Shown piece after piece: positions 42,510 to 52,269 of a DNA stretch of 61,164 nucleotides. The notes beneath the pieces are model-generated. The model did not search any database. It was given only the letters and a program-made list of their open reading frames with translations, and was not told the origin of the DNA. The first letter of the stretch is position 1, and every line of letters begins with the position of its first letter. The stretch spans positions 1 to 61,164 of the forward strand of contig JANQJN010000098.1 of the NCBI GenBank assembly GCA_028281625.1. Direction: 5' to 3'. This DNA comes from Emcibacteraceae bacterium (GTDB taxonomy: Bacteria; Pseudomonadota; Alphaproteobacteria; Sphingomonadales; Emcibacteraceae). Both the position numbers and the translations under genes were made by a program.

Positions 42510-43025
42510 ATGAGAAAACTACTTATATTGCTGTTTTGGGTACCAGCAACGGCATTGGCGCAGGATGACGTTCAAAAAGAAATAAATGAACAGGTCTGGA
42601 TCCCGTTTATCAAAGCCTACCGGGAGTCAGACGGCGAGCTTCTCGCGTCACTACACACGGATGATGCGGTGCGGGTGAGACAGGATGGTGGCTCGGTGGA
42701 TAGTGGCTTATCATTCCTTCAATCGCGAATTGACAGCATGGCCAGGGCGAAGGAGCGTGGTGGGGCAGAAATGCAACTCCGCCTTAAGAAGAGATTTCAT
42801 AACGAAGATTCTGCTTATGAAATTGGGTATTATGCGGTTCGAACAACAAGCAATTTCTTCTCCTATGGTGAATTTACAGTACTACTCAAAAAAATTGACG
42901 GGCGATGGCGCATCGCAATGGACGCCGATAAAGCTTCAACTCGAGAAGAATTTATGACTGGCGATCAACTTTTGATACATAAACTAGAAGGTCCGTTTAA
43001 GCCTAGAGGAACACCTGGCCGGTGA
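42510..43025 (+). CDS. Secreted SnoaL/DUF4440-like protein
   Basis: This 171-residue protein has a signal peptide ending ALAQ and an NTF2-like fold: a helix pair (WIPFIKAYRESDGELLASLH) followed by curved strands ending in FTVLLKKIDGRWRIAMDADKAS, typical of DUF4440/SnoaL-like domains. AAAAGGGG precedes the ATG. It lies 23 bases upstream of the S9 peptidase and is probably co-transcribed. The fold often hosts small-molecule enzymes or binding proteins; no activity can be assigned. Confidence 0.8.
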   Translation: MRKLLILLFWVPATALAQDDVQKEINEQVWIPFIKAYRESDGELLASLHTDDAVRVRQDGGSVDSGLSFLQSRIDSMARAKERGGAEMQLRLKKRFHNEDSAYEIGYYAVRTTSNFFSYGEFTVLLKKIDGRWRIAMDADKASTREEFMTGDQLLIHKLEGPFKPRGTPGR

Positions 43026-43048
43026 GCCACTGAACTAAGGAAATAATA

Positions 43049-45061
43049 ATGAAAAAAATACTGATCATATTGCTCTTGCTTCCAACTGTTGGGCATGCAC
43101 AGAATAAACCATTTGATTATATGGATGTCTTTGAACTTGAGTGGGCAAGTGATCCGCAGATGGATGGGGATCGGGTCATATATGTCCGCAACTTTATGGA
43201 CATTATGTCTGACCGCAGAAAAAGCAACATCTGGATGGTTGGCGCGGATGGATCAGATCACCGACCAATAACTACAGGGTTAAATAACAATAGAAGCCCG
43301 CGCCTTTCGCCGGATGGCTCAAAACTTGCCTTTCTTTCCAATGAAAGCGGCAGTACACAGATTATGATCCGCTATATGGACACAGGTCAAACATTTGCGG
43401 TAGCACAGCTCCTTAATGGTGCCAGCGGGATAAACTGGTCCCCGGATGGCTCACAGATTGCATTCAGCGCATTTGTGCCCAAAACACCGCCGACATATGC
43501 AGCGCTTCCTGGTGCGCCAAAGGGTTCTAAATGGGCAGATAAACCAACTGTCTATGATAAAACGCTTTTTACGCAAAATGGTGCAGGTTACGGAAGTCTG
43601 GGTAACAATCATATTTTTGTGGTGCCTTCCACTGGCGGAAGTCCACGGCAGGTCACCAGCGGTGAATTTAATCATGGCGGCGATATGAGTTGGGCCAAAG
43701 ATAACGGCGCAATCTATTTTAGTGCTAACCGTAATGAGGATCATGTGGACGAGCCGCAGAATTCGGAAATTTACGTTATTGATCTTGACACCGGTGAGGT
43801 TAGCGCTCTTACCGACCGTTTTGGCCGGGACAGCTCACCGCGCGTCTCACCAAATGGCGAATGGATTGCGTACCTAGGGTATGATGATGTGCGTAGCGAA
43901 TATCACAATACACATCTTTATATGATGCGCACTGATGGTTCCGACAAGCGAATGGTCACTCAAGGCATGGATATAAATATCGAGGAAATCCAGTGGTCTA
44001 ACTCGAATGAAGAGCTTTATATTGCCTATTCCAAAAATGCTGATGGCATAGTGGCGAGACTTTCCCTTGATGGCGAATTAACAGATATGACAGACCAGCG
44101 CGGCGGGACATCTGTCGGGCGGCCTTATGGTGGTGGTGATTTTACGGTGGACGATGATGGCAATATTGCCTTTACAATCGGTTCAACCCAGGATCAGGCC
44201 AATGTGGCTATCGCGGACATTGGGCAAATTACCGATCTTAATGCCGACCTTCTTGATCACCGTGATCTGGCCAGTGTGGAAGAAGTTAACTACAGATCAA
44301 GCCACGACGATATTCCGATTCAGGGCTGGTTGATGAAGCCAGCAGGGTTTGATGAAAATGAGAAATATCCTTTGATCCTTGAAATTCATGGCGGCCCAAT
44401 TAGCCATTATGGTCCATATTTTGCAGCAGAAATGCAGTTGATGGCCTCAGCTGGCTATATGGTGCTTTACGTCAATCAGCGTGGCTCTACAAGCTATGGT
44501 GAGGATTTTGCGAACCTTCTTCATCACAATTATCCAAATCATGATTATGATGATGTGATGAGCGGCGTGGATCATGTCATCGGTATGGGCAATGTCGACG
44601 AAGAAAGGCTTTATATTGCGGGTGGTTCAAACGGCGGTATTCTCTCCAGTTGGGCAATTGGTAAAACCGACCGATTTGCAGCTGCGGCTGTGATCAAGCC
44701 GCTAACCAACTGGGTGACAGGGGTTCTTAATTCTGCTTTGGCGCGCTTCAGTCTTCGTTATGAATTCGCCGAAACACTTTGGGATAATCCCGAGGAATAC
44801 TGGAAGAGGTCACCGCTTTCGTTAGTCGGGAATGTAACCACACCAACCATGCTGATGACCGGGGAAGAGGACGTCACGACGCCAATTGCTGAAAGCGAGC
44901 AATATTATCAAGCGCTTAAACTTCGTGGGATTGATACCATATTGGTGCGGATACCCGGCGCGGGCCACGGCATCGCCAACCGCCCAAGCCAGCTGATCAC
45001 CAAAACCCAGCACACCATTAAATGGTTTGATGATCATGGTGGCAAGCTGGCGGAGGAGTAA
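43049..45061 (+). CDS. Secreted S9-family prolyl oligopeptidase-like peptidase
   Basis: This 670-residue periplasmic peptidase has a signal peptide (KKILIILLLLPTVGHAQ), an N-terminal beta-propeller of WD40/PD40-like repeats (LSPDGSKLAFLSNESGS, WSPDGSQIAFSAF, VSPNGEWIAYLGY), and a C-terminal alpha/beta hydrolase. The triad is S527 in AGGSNGG, D608 in TGEEDVTTP and H640 in GAGHGI. The architecture matches acylaminoacyl/dipeptidyl peptidases that take peptides through the propeller pore. It is followed directly by a DoxX-like gene whose TTG start abuts its stop. Confidence 0.92.
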   Translation: MKKILIILLLLPTVGHAQNKPFDYMDVFELEWASDPQMDGDRVIYVRNFMDIMSDRRKSNIWMVGADGSDHRPITTGLNNNRSPRLSPDGSKLAFLSNESGSTQIMIRYMDTGQTFAVAQLLNGASGINWSPDGSQIAFSAFVPKTPPTYAALPGAPKGSKWADKPTVYDKTLFTQNGAGYGSLGNNHIFVVPSTGGSPRQVTSGEFNHGGDMSWAKDNGAIYFSANRNEDHVDEPQNSEIYVIDLDTGEVSALTDRFGRDSSPRVSPNGEWIAYLGYDDVRSEYHNTHLYMMRTDGSDKRMVTQGMDINIEEIQWSNSNEELYIAYSKNADGIVARLSLDGELTDMTDQRGGTSVGRPYGGGDFTVDDDGNIAFTIGSTQDQANVAIADIGQITDLNADLLDHRDLASVEEVNYRSSHDDIPIQGWLMKPAGFDENEKYPLILEIHGGPISHYGPYFAAEMQLMASAGYMVLYVNQRGSTSYGEDFANLLHHNYPNHDYDDVMSGVDHVIGMGNVDEERLYIAGGSNGGILSSWAIGKTDRFAAAAVIKPLTNWVTGVLNSALARFSLRYEFAETLWDNPEEYWKRSPLSLVGNVTTPTMLMTGEEDVTTPIAESEQYYQALKLRGIDTILVRIPGAGHGIANRPSQLITKTQHTIKWFDDHGGKLAEE

Positions 45062-45460
45062 TTGAAGCCTCTTAATTTGATAATTTGGCAGCATAAATCA
45101 ATAATCGTATTGCGATTGGCACTTGCGGTATTTGTAGCTTTGCATGGTTGGGCGCGATTGCTAAGTGATGCAGTTGCACCATTTGGGGAGTTTTTAGATG
45201 GTGCTGGCGTTCCACTTGGGTTCTGGATCGCTTGGATTATTACTATTTTTGAAATTGGTGGCTCTGTAATTTTTGCCCTTGGGTGGCACCTGCGACTTTT
45301 ATCTTGTTTATTCAGTTTTGTATATTTTGTAGGTATTTTACTTGTGCATTATCCTGAAGGGTGGTTTGTCGTAGGCCTTGGCCGCAACGGCATGGAATAT
45401 AGTGTATTGCTGATCATTTGTTTTTTTATTGTCGGGTTTTCCAAAGAAAGCAATAAATAG
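45062..45460 (+). CDS. DoxX-family membrane protein
   Basis: This 132-residue protein has four hydrophobic segments and begins VLRLALAVFVALHGWARLL, as DoxX family members do. The start is TTG at 45062, immediately after the peptidase stop, with GGAGGAG overlapping the peptidase end. The last residues (FSKESNK) are cytoplasmic. It forms the third gene of the SnoaL-S9-DoxX unit. The function is unknown. Confidence 0.75.
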   Translation: MKPLNLIIWQHKSIIVLRLALAVFVALHGWARLLSDAVAPFGEFLDGAGVPLGFWIAWIITIFEIGGSVIFALGWHLRLLSCLFSFVYFVGILLVHYPEGWFVVGLGRNGMEYSVLLIICFFIVGFSKESNK

Positions 45461-45517
45461 GCGGTAATTTAAATGGCTGCCGCTTGTGCAAGGTGACTTG
45501 AAGTGTTTTAAAAAATA

Positions 45518-45584
45518 TTCGGGCGCGAAGTGCTGGTGGGGAATTGGGAAATTATCACCGGCTAGGGGAGGCGACGCGCCCGAA
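45518..45584 (+). ncRNA. Candidate structured RNA element
   Basis: In the 233-base gap between the DoxX-like gene and a small ORF, a perfect 10-base stem (TTCGGGCGCG at 45518-45527 and CGCGCCCGAA at 45575-45584) encloses a second 7-base stem (GCTGGTG at 45532-45538, CACCGGC at 45556-45562, with one G-U pair). A purine-rich strand AGGGGAGG lies between them. The nested stems suggest a folded RNA or leader; it matches no riboswitch class I know. No T-run follows, so it is not a simple terminator. The strand is unproven. Confidence 0.35.
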
Positions 45585-45693
45585 ATTCAGTTTGCAATAG
45601 CGATTTTAATTCACCACTGCAGAGGGTATAATCGGATACCTTATTTAACCAGACGCACCCGGTACCTTGTTTGGATGCAGAAAATTTTAAAAT

Positions 45694-46011
45694 ATGGATA
45701 TTTTTCGCATTGAAATCATAACGGCGCAGGAAAGAAACAGCGCGATCACCACAGTGAAAGACGTTATAGTCTCTGTTGGCGGGTGGATCGTTTCCCATCA
45801 ACTTTTTTCCAATACATCCGCATCGATTAATTTTGAAGTCGCTTACCGGGCCGTGGACAGCATGATTGATAAACTTGAACGCCTAGACCTGCATCCAACC
45901 ATCATTAATGACTGCGACCGAGATAAAGATGGGGAGCTTATGGGCGGTGTTGCTCTCATATTCATTCATGATGAACCTGAAATGAAACGGGACGTTCCAC
46001 CTTTTGGGTGA
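45694..46011 (+). CDS. Small protein of unknown function, possible ferredoxin-like fold
   Basis: This 105-residue cytoplasmic protein has a beta-alpha-beta-beta-alpha-beta pattern (FRIEIITAQERNSAITTVKDVI, then SASINFEVAYRAVDSMIDKLERLD, then GGVALIFIHDEP), compatible with an ACT-like or related ferredoxin-like fold. It has no named motif. It lies downstream of the structured element, has a weak ribosome binding site, and its stop abuts the convergent lipoprotein stop. Confidence 0.65.
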   Translation: MDIFRIEIITAQERNSAITTVKDVIVSVGGWIVSHQLFSNTSASINFEVAYRAVDSMIDKLERLDLHPTIINDCDRDKDGELMGGVALIFIHDEPEMKRDVPPFG

Positions 46012-46209
46012 TCAGTTCTTCTTTTTGCGTGCTTTTTCATAGTCATCATAGGATGTCTGCAGTCGCGCCAGGCAATCCTGCTGTTGGTGACCAATCAATT
46101 TATAGCAAGATCGCCGTTGATTTTCCTGGATACCATTATAAGCAGCACGGTTAAAATCCGCGCACGCGCTGAGTACAAGGGAAAAGGAAACAATTAAAAT
46201 TCTGAACAT
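46012..46209 (-). CDS. Very small lipoprotein
   Basis: This 65-residue protein has a lipoprotein signal with lipobox LSAC (C16). The mature 50 residues include two cysteines (RRSCYKLIGHQQQDCLAR) that may form a disulfide, and end in a basic tail (KARKKKN). The function is unknown. The ATG at 46209 is chosen because it gives the standard signal; the codon at 46227 would add six residues. Confidence 0.75.
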   Translation of the reverse strand: MFRILIVSFSLVLSACADFNRAAYNGIQENQRRSCYKLIGHQQQDCLARLQTSYDDYEKARKKKN

Positions 46210-46287
46210 AGGTAAGGATCCACACAAAAATGCAAACGCTCACCCTCACAAGAAGGAAATTAGGATGATTTCATTGATCTGTCAATA

Positions 46288-48594
46288 TCATGCGTTTAGG
46301 CGGTTTTTGACATTCAGTGGCACAACTGTGGCTTTTTCCCGTGGGAGGGTTATTGTAACCTTGGTGCCACGTTCAAGTTCGCTTTCGATGGAAATTTCAC
46401 CATCATGCAGAAGCACTAGTGAATTTACAATCGAAAGGCCCAGCCCTGTCCCTTCATGGGAGAGATGCGGATTATTTTCAACACGGGTAAAGGGTCTTAA
46501 GATTCTTTCGATATTTTCCTCGCTGATCCCTTCGCCATTGTCCTCAACAGAAATATAAAAATATTTCGCGTCAAACGTTGCACTGGTGGTGATTTTGCCA
46601 CCAATTTGGGTAAATTTAATGGCGTTGGAGATCAGGTTAATCAATATTTGTTTTACCGATTTATCGTCTGCATATAGAAATGGCAAGTCCTGCTGAATAT
46701 TGTACGTGCAACTGATAGATTTTTCATTACTGAGCGGATAAAGGTTTTCATAACAGTTCTTGATGCAGGCTTCCATATCGATGGGCGTTTTTTCAAGCTT
46801 TCGTTTGTCAGCTTCAATTGTAGAAAAATCGAGAATATCATTGATGAGCGTCAGCAAATATTGGCTTGAACTGTTTATATTTTCAATGTATTCGCGGTAT
46901 TTTGCATTGTTGAGCTTACCATACATTTGATTTTTAATAATATCGGAAAACCCAATGATGGCATTTAGTGGTGTCCTTAGGTCATGACTCATATTAGCCA
47001 TAAAACGCGTTTTGGTTTTATTAGCTTTTTTAAGCTCTTCGGTGCGTTTTTCAACCAGATTTTCCAGGTAAATACCTTGCCCTGACATGTTTACCACCAC
47101 AATGGCCAAGAAGGATGCCGTCAGCATGGCGGAAAACCCAATCATGAAAGGTTGAAGCGAGGCATGCCGCGCATAAAATTCGGGCTTTTTATATAGATCC
47201 ACAGTCCAGGTGCGGTTGAACATCTGGATATCGGTATTGAAGTCTGAATCTTCCAGGTCAAGACCATCATTTGAATTAAATAGTGTTATCAGCCCGTCTT
47301 GTGCTTCCTTGTCGGTAACGGCGAGGTCCAGATCCCTTGAAAACGGCTTTGTAAGGATGTCACTGAGCATACTGTTTAAGGATAGAAGCACCGTGTTATA
47401 ACCCATTAATTTGTCGCCGTCGTAGCTCGCAAGATACATGGATACAATGGTTTCCACTTGTCCTGTATTCAGAACAATTGGAGATGTCATTGATGGTGTT
47501 TTGTTTTCAGCGGTATAAAGCATGGCATTAGTACGCATATGATTAACGTTCAAATCCCCACCAACGGCCATATAGTAAATTTCATAGGGTTCAATATATT
47601 TGACCATGACGTAATAGTCTTTTGGGTCTACAGGCTTGCGAATACCACCAGTGGTTACGCCGACAAATATATCCTGCTCATATTCCTCGTCTAACGCCCT
47701 GTCGAATTCTTCCAGATCTTCGTGTAGTACGTGCGCATTCCAATTTACTGTCAGGATAGTAGGATCGTTTGGCAATATAGTATCAGCAAAACTCTTAAAG
47801 CTTTCCCTGGTTGCGCCGCCTGGCGTCGTTCTCAGGCTTTCCATGATTTGTAAAATAGAACGATAATGCTCATTTGCATTTTCAATACTGTCAGAGAGAG
47901 CGGCAGTTTGTTGTTGAAAAATAAGATCCAGTCTTTCATAGTCCCAACTGTGCCCAAGGTGATGTACGCCCTCCGCCATTACGAAAGAAAAAAGTAAAAA
48001 CGTTGATACAATAAATTTCCGTTTAATAGTGAACAAAGCAAGACAGAACACAAGCGATGTAAATATTACCACCGAAGACACATCACCAATCCACCAGATC
48101 AGCCAATCATTGATGGCGCTATTGAAACTGGAGCGACCAAAATAAAGGCTTAACGCAATAGCGAAACTGCTACTCATAATCGAAGGCAGGCAACCAGCGA
48201 CAAAATAAAACTTCAGATTTTTTATTGGGTTTGAGAAGGCACCAGGAAGGCAGTCAAATTTTCTAACCAGGAACGTCGCGAGGTATATATGAAGTGTTAA
48301 GCTACAGCAAAGCAGAGCCCATTGAATGGCCTCGGCACTTAAAAGAGGAAAGTCCATATTGGTTGAATAGGCAAGGTAGCTGCCTATTAAAACGCCGGGC
48401 CATACACGCACACCAAGCAGAAGTGCAAGACCAAGAACAATACCGGTTGAGGGATATATAACGACTGTGTAATCGGCCCCTTGAGTAAGAGAATAAGAAA
48501 GAGTTCTCAAAAGATAGTATACCGCCCCTGTAAACACACAGGCGAGTAAAGTATTGTCGTTTATTCTATACCAAATTAAATTCAGATATTTCAA
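46288..48594 (-). CDS. MASE1-CHASE sensor histidine kinase
   Basis: This 768-residue inner-membrane kinase has an N-terminal MASE1 sensor of about eight helices (YTVVIYPSTGIVLGLALLLG region), a periplasmic CHASE-like domain (residues about 220-490, with IYYMAVGGDLNVNHMRTNAM), a membrane segment and a cytoplasmic kinase core. The phosphoacceptor is H537 in MSHDLRTPLNAIIGFSD, and the ATP-binding domain shows N-box (LINLISNAIKFT), G1 (EDNGEGI) and G2 (GTGLGLSI) motifs. No response regulator is adjacent, so it is an orphan. The ligand is unknown. Confidence 0.9.
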   Translation of the reverse strand: MKYLNLIWYRINDNTLLACVFTGAVYYLLRTLSYSLTQGADYTVVIYPSTGIVLGLALLLGVRVWPGVLIGSYLAYSTNMDFPLLSAEAIQWALLCCSLTLHIYLATFLVRKFDCLPGAFSNPIKNLKFYFVAGCLPSIMSSSFAIALSLYFGRSSFNSAINDWLIWWIGDVSSVVIFTSLVFCLALFTIKRKFIVSTFLLFSFVMAEGVHHLGHSWDYERLDLIFQQQTAALSDSIENANEHYRSILQIMESLRTTPGGATRESFKSFADTILPNDPTILTVNWNAHVLHEDLEEFDRALDEEYEQDIFVGVTTGGIRKPVDPKDYYVMVKYIEPYEIYYMAVGGDLNVNHMRTNAMLYTAENKTPSMTSPIVLNTGQVETIVSMYLASYDGDKLMGYNTVLLSLNSMLSDILTKPFSRDLDLAVTDKEAQDGLITLFNSNDGLDLEDSDFNTDIQMFNRTWTVDLYKKPEFYARHASLQPFMIGFSAMLTASFLAIVVVNMSGQGIYLENLVEKRTEELKKANKTKTRFMANMSHDLRTPLNAIIGFSDIIKNQMYGKLNNAKYREYIENINSSSQYLLTLINDILDFSTIEADKRKLEKTPIDMEACIKNCYENLYPLSNEKSISCTYNIQQDLPFLYADDKSVKQILINLISNAIKFTQIGGKITTSATFDAKYFYISVEDNGEGISEENIERILRPFTRVENNPHLSHEGTGLGLSIVNSLVLLHDGEISIESELERGTKVTITLPREKATVVPLNVKNRLNA

Positions 48595-48696
48595 CGAACT
48601 TCCCTTACTTTTACCCCAGTCACTTATGTTTTACTCTATACAATATTATGATTAATTTATATTTAATACTTAGGATGTTTCCAAATTAACTATTTG

Positions 48697-49194
48697 TTAC
48701 CAATGCATTGTCATACGTTCGCCAAGTTTTAGCGCCTGCCATTTTTCGGCGGATTTTTTAAGCGTGTGACGAATATGCTCAATATCGTCATCGCTTATCG
48801 CAGGAGCATCAATATGTGAAGAAGCAAGTGCTGCAGATAGCACGCTTCTGAATGTATCATTTCCCGACGGATCGCACCACATTTCTGCTTCGAAGCATTC
48901 TACGGTTCTCTCCGCTATGAGTAGTTCTTTTATATTCTCAGAAGGAATATCTGCCCGTGTTGAGCTGGCATGTCCACCTTCCTTTGCCAGCGCCCCAACA
49001 TCTTCGGGTGCCATGCCATTTTCAACGATACCCCAGAACCCTCTCTTTAATTGGAGCCGCTTTTCCACGATCACATGGACTGCGTCATGAGGATACCAAC
49101 CTTTCTTTGGAAAGGTGGTGCTCACGACCGAACCATCGTCACGAACGGCCACAATCGTGTCTTTATCTTTGCCTTTTTCGAATGAAATTTTCAT
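48697..49194 (-). CDS. Conserved hypothetical protein
   Basis: This 165-residue cytoplasmic protein has no recognised domain. The N-terminus (KISFEKGKDKDTIVAVRDDG) suggests a small beta sheet. The segment GWYPHDAVHVIVEKRLQLKR carries a histidine pair spaced by three residues, and the C-terminus is helical (EHIRHTLKKSAEKWQALKLG). It is upstream of the histidine kinase gene on the same strand, separated by about 100 AT-rich bases. Confidence 0.7.
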   Translation of the reverse strand: MKISFEKGKDKDTIVAVRDDGSVVSTTFPKKGWYPHDAVHVIVEKRLQLKRGFWGIVENGMAPEDVGALAKEGGHASSTRADIPSENIKELLIAERTVECFEAEMWCDPSGNDTFRSVLSAALASSHIDAPAISDDDIEHIRHTLKKSAEKWQALKLGERMTMHW

Positions 49195-49365
49195 GCGTCG
49201 ACGCTATTAGTAAAAAGGCTCTAATTCAACCATAAATCTGCCTAGAAGCGCAGAATCCATGGGTTCGCCACATAATGCCCATGTAATCTTCAGGTTGTCC
49301 TCAAGCACTAGATTTCTGTTCAAGCTAAATTGATCATAGGAAATTATGTATTGGAGAATTCATAA

Positions 49366-51087
49366 ATGAAAAATTCAACCATGTTTAATACATTGGTCCT
49401 TGCCTGCCTGGTGTTGTCGGTTGTGGCATGCGAAAAAGCGTCGGATATGCCCGTCGCCGAGGAGCAAGTTGAACTGGATGTGCCAGCCAGCGGGGCTACT
49501 TCGACCCCCATAAGTACGGGGCCGGAATTTGATTTGCTGACAACACCTGTCGGCACGGTGAATTTTTCAAATGGCTGTGCTGGTGACGCAGCGTCCATGG
49601 TTGAACGCGGTGTCGCGCTTATGCATCACATGATGTATGAGGAAGCGGATTTTGTCTTCACAATGGCGATGAACGAAGATCCCGATTGCGCCCTTAGCTA
49701 TTGGGGACAAGCAATGGCGATAGTGCACCCGCTTTGGCCGGATCAGCCATCAGAATCAGAACTGGAACGTGGGCTTTCACTGGTTAAAAAATCGCTTGAG
49801 CTTGGTGGTCATGATGAACGGGAAGATGCCTACCTACAAACAGCAGCGGCCTACTTCGTGGGTGGTGCTGATATGAGCGAAAAAGAAAGACTTAAAAAAT
49901 CAGAAATTGCCTGGCAAGCAGTATCTGAGCAGAACCCGGATGATCTCGAAGCACGGGCCTATTATGCGCTTTTATTAATCGCTACGGCGGATAATGAAGA
50001 TCCGGAACTTATTCAACAACAACGCGCCGGGTTAATGGCGGAAGGGATATTGGAAGAAAATCCTGATCATCCTGGCGCACACCATTATGTAATACATGCA
50101 TACGATTTCCCCTCCCTGGCGGCCCGGGCGGAAGACACGGCTGATAATTACGGCCTGATTACGCCTCGTGTGCCGCACGCGACACATATGATGACCCATA
50201 CATACACCCGCCTCGGTGAATGGCAAAAAGCGATCGACTGGAACCGTATCTCGGCGGATACAGCGCTCGCCATATGTGTCGCGACAGGAGAGGTGAACCT
50301 TCATTATACCCACGCACTAGATTATCTGGCTTATGCCTATCTGCAAAAAGGGGATGATGAAATGGTTCGCCGGGTTCTTGCGGAAGCGGAAGAACTTAAG
50401 CCACCTTATAGTCCCATTAATCGTGTAGCTTCCGCCTATGCATTCAGTGCGCTTCCCGCCAGATACGCACTTGAACGCCATGATTGGGCGGAAGCAGCAC
50501 GGTTAAGACCAAGGGTTCCTAATGATTTTCCGTGGGAGGAAAGTCATGAGCCTTATGTGGCGATTACCCATTTTGCCCGTGCCATTGGTCATGCCAGAAG
50601 TGGTAACCCTGAACTTGCGACAGGGGATATTGAAACACTGACTGAAATGCGTAATCGGATCCAGACCTATAGCGATTATTGGGCTAAGCAAGTGGAAATT
50701 CAGCGCCTTGCGGCATATGCATGGCAGCTCTACATGGCTGGTGCTATAGAAATGGGGCTGGATTCCATGAAGACGGCGGCAGATCTTGAAGCCACCACCG
50801 AAAAGAACGCAGTTACACCAGGTGAAGTGCTTCCTGCAGCGGAACTGTATGGCGATATGCTTCATGATGCTGGAATGCATGGTGAGGCGCTTGCTGCTTA
50901 CCGTGTCGCATTGGTGCGCAGTCCGGGCCGCTATAACAGTTTAAAAGGTGCCGGCATGGCCGCAGCTGCTCTTGGTGAAGAAGAAGTTGCAAGAGAATAT
51001 TATGCCATCCTTATGAAAAACGCTGGTGACAGTGGCACAGAACGCGCATCTTTGAGCCAACTTCGCCTGATCATGGCGCGATTATAA
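49366..51087 (+). CDS. Large TPR-repeat lipoprotein
   Basis: This 573-residue envelope lipoprotein has lipobox VVAC (C22). It contains degenerate tetratricopeptide helices throughout, such as MYEEADFVFTMAMNEDPDCA, a GAHHYVIHAYDFP segment and a C-terminal TPR (HGEALAAYRVALVRSPGRYN). The histidine-rich stretches HPGAHHYVIHA and VPHATHMMTHTYTRLG may bind metal, but this is inference. The function is unknown; TPR lipoproteins usually bind protein partners in the periplasm. Confidence 0.8.
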   Translation: MKNSTMFNTLVLACLVLSVVACEKASDMPVAEEQVELDVPASGATSTPISTGPEFDLLTTPVGTVNFSNGCAGDAASMVERGVALMHHMMYEEADFVFTMAMNEDPDCALSYWGQAMAIVHPLWPDQPSESELERGLSLVKKSLELGGHDEREDAYLQTAAAYFVGGADMSEKERLKKSEIAWQAVSEQNPDDLEARAYYALLLIATADNEDPELIQQQRAGLMAEGILEENPDHPGAHHYVIHAYDFPSLAARAEDTADNYGLITPRVPHATHMMTHTYTRLGEWQKAIDWNRISADTALAICVATGEVNLHYTHALDYLAYAYLQKGDDEMVRRVLAEAEELKPPYSPINRVASAYAFSALPARYALERHDWAEAARLRPRVPNDFPWEESHEPYVAITHFARAIGHARSGNPELATGDIETLTEMRNRIQTYSDYWAKQVEIQRLAAYAWQLYMAGAIEMGLDSMKTAADLEATTEKNAVTPGEVLPAAELYGDMLHDAGMHGEALAAYRVALVRSPGRYNSLKGAGMAAAALGEEEVAREYYAILMKNAGDSGTERASLSQLRLIMARL

Positions 51088-51096
51088 AGCCAGAAA

Positions 51097-51639
51097 TTAG
51101 TTTAAAATCTGAACCCGCACTTCCGTTAAACCTGCTCCAATGAACCCGAGTTCCTCGGCAGCGGCGTAGGACACATCAATGATCCGGCCTTTTATAAATG
51201 GTCCGCGGTCATTTACTCTTAAAATCACAGATTTGTTGTTCCGTAGGTTGGTTACTTTAACACAGCTTGGAAGTGGTAGTGTAGTATGTGCCGCGCTCAG
51301 GGCATTCATATTGAAGCGTTCACCATTAGCAGTCAGGTTCCCGTGATGGTTTTTTCCATAGTAACTGGCGATGCCTGTTGCATCATAACTTGGATCGTGA
51401 CGTGGTACGTACCTTACACCACGAATAGTATAGGGACGTCCTACTTTACCATTATTGGCGCTGCAGCTCCCAGTGGTATTTGCTGTTGTCTGGCTGCGGG
51501 AAGGGGGTATGGGTTTTGATGCGGCAACGTCGGGATGGTCTGGTGAGGGGCCGCGCGATACCGGTACATCCGGCGTGCTCGAGCAGGCCGCAAGCGTACC
51601 GGTGAGCAAAGTTATCCCTATGATGTGTTTAATATTCAT
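51097..51639 (-). CDS. rlpA: RlpA-like lipoprotein (septal lytic transglycosylase)
   Basis: This 180-residue lipoprotein has lipobox LAAC (C19) and a double-psi beta-barrel domain: [19 protein letters not shown], then THTTLPL-like segment [16 protein letters not shown], then VNDRGPF with the conserved aspartate. RlpA enzymes cut peptidoglycan glycan strands lacking stem peptides at division sites. Unlike E. coli RlpA it lacks a C-terminal SPOR domain. A separate SPOR lipoprotein is encoded at 33.4 kb, but a link is speculative. Confidence 0.88.
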   Translation of the reverse strand: MNIKHIIGITLLTGTLAACSSTPDVPVSRGPSPDHPDVAASKPIPPSRSQTTANTTGSCSANNGKVGRPYTIRGVRYVPRHDPSYDATGIASYYGKNHHGNLTANGERFNMNALSAAHTTLPLPSCVKVTNLRNNKSVILRVNDRGPFIKGRIIDVSYAAAEELGFIGAGLTEVRVQILN

Positions 51640-51690
51640 AGTATGAGTGTATCTTGCAGCTGTTAAAGCGACGTTAAAGAATAGATAAAA

Positions 51691-52269
51691 TTATGGTCTT
51701 GCCACAGCCATGATAACTTTCATGGTTCCCATGTCGCTGGAAATAGAAAAAGGATGGGTGATTGCCGGCAACTGATAGCCAGCATATTGGTAAGATGCTA
51801 GTATTTTTTCACTGTTAAATCCAAAGCTCTCTTCGTCTCCGGTTTTTAGCCAGTCCCATTGCACTATAGTGCCGTTTGGCGCGAGTAACGGGCGAAGTGC
51901 GCATAGTGTCTCTTTATAATCTTCCACAAATGCCATGACTGATGACGCCGTGATGAGATCAAATTTGCGTGCAAAAGCGGGTAGTGCCTTTAAATCGCTA
52001 CCGACAATATCCAAAACATGGGCATCGACATTACCTAGGTTTTTTGCGGTGAGTACAGCGATCATTTGTTCTGAGGTATCTGTGGCCACAATTTGGTCAG
52101 CAAATGGCGCCATCCTTTCAGAGAGGTTGCCTGTACCACACCCAAAATCTAATATATTCAAATGATTAAGGGTAATAATTTCAAGTAGTGAATTAAAAGC
52201 GTTTTCAGCATATTCTACTACATCTGGATTGTCATTCCAGCCTTCGGCATATTCGTCCCAGTCGCTCAT
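51691..52269 (-). CDS. SAM-dependent methyltransferase
   Basis: This 192-residue cytoplasmic class I methyltransferase shows motif I as ILDFGCGTGNLSERM, the acidic residue at the end of strand 2 (IVATDTSEQM), and motif IV-like FDLITASSVMAFVEDYK. The N-terminus DEYAEGWNDNPDVVEYAENAF is typical of small-molecule or biotin/ubiquinone-type methylases. The substrate is unknown. Confidence 0.88.
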   Translation of the reverse strand: MSDWDEYAEGWNDNPDVVEYAENAFNSLLEIITLNHLNILDFGCGTGNLSERMAPFADQIVATDTSEQMIAVLTAKNLGNVDAHVLDIVGSDLKALPAFARKFDLITASSVMAFVEDYKETLCALRPLLAPNGTIVQWDWLKTGDEESFGFNSEKILASYQYAGYQLPAITHPFSISSDMGTMKVIMAVARP

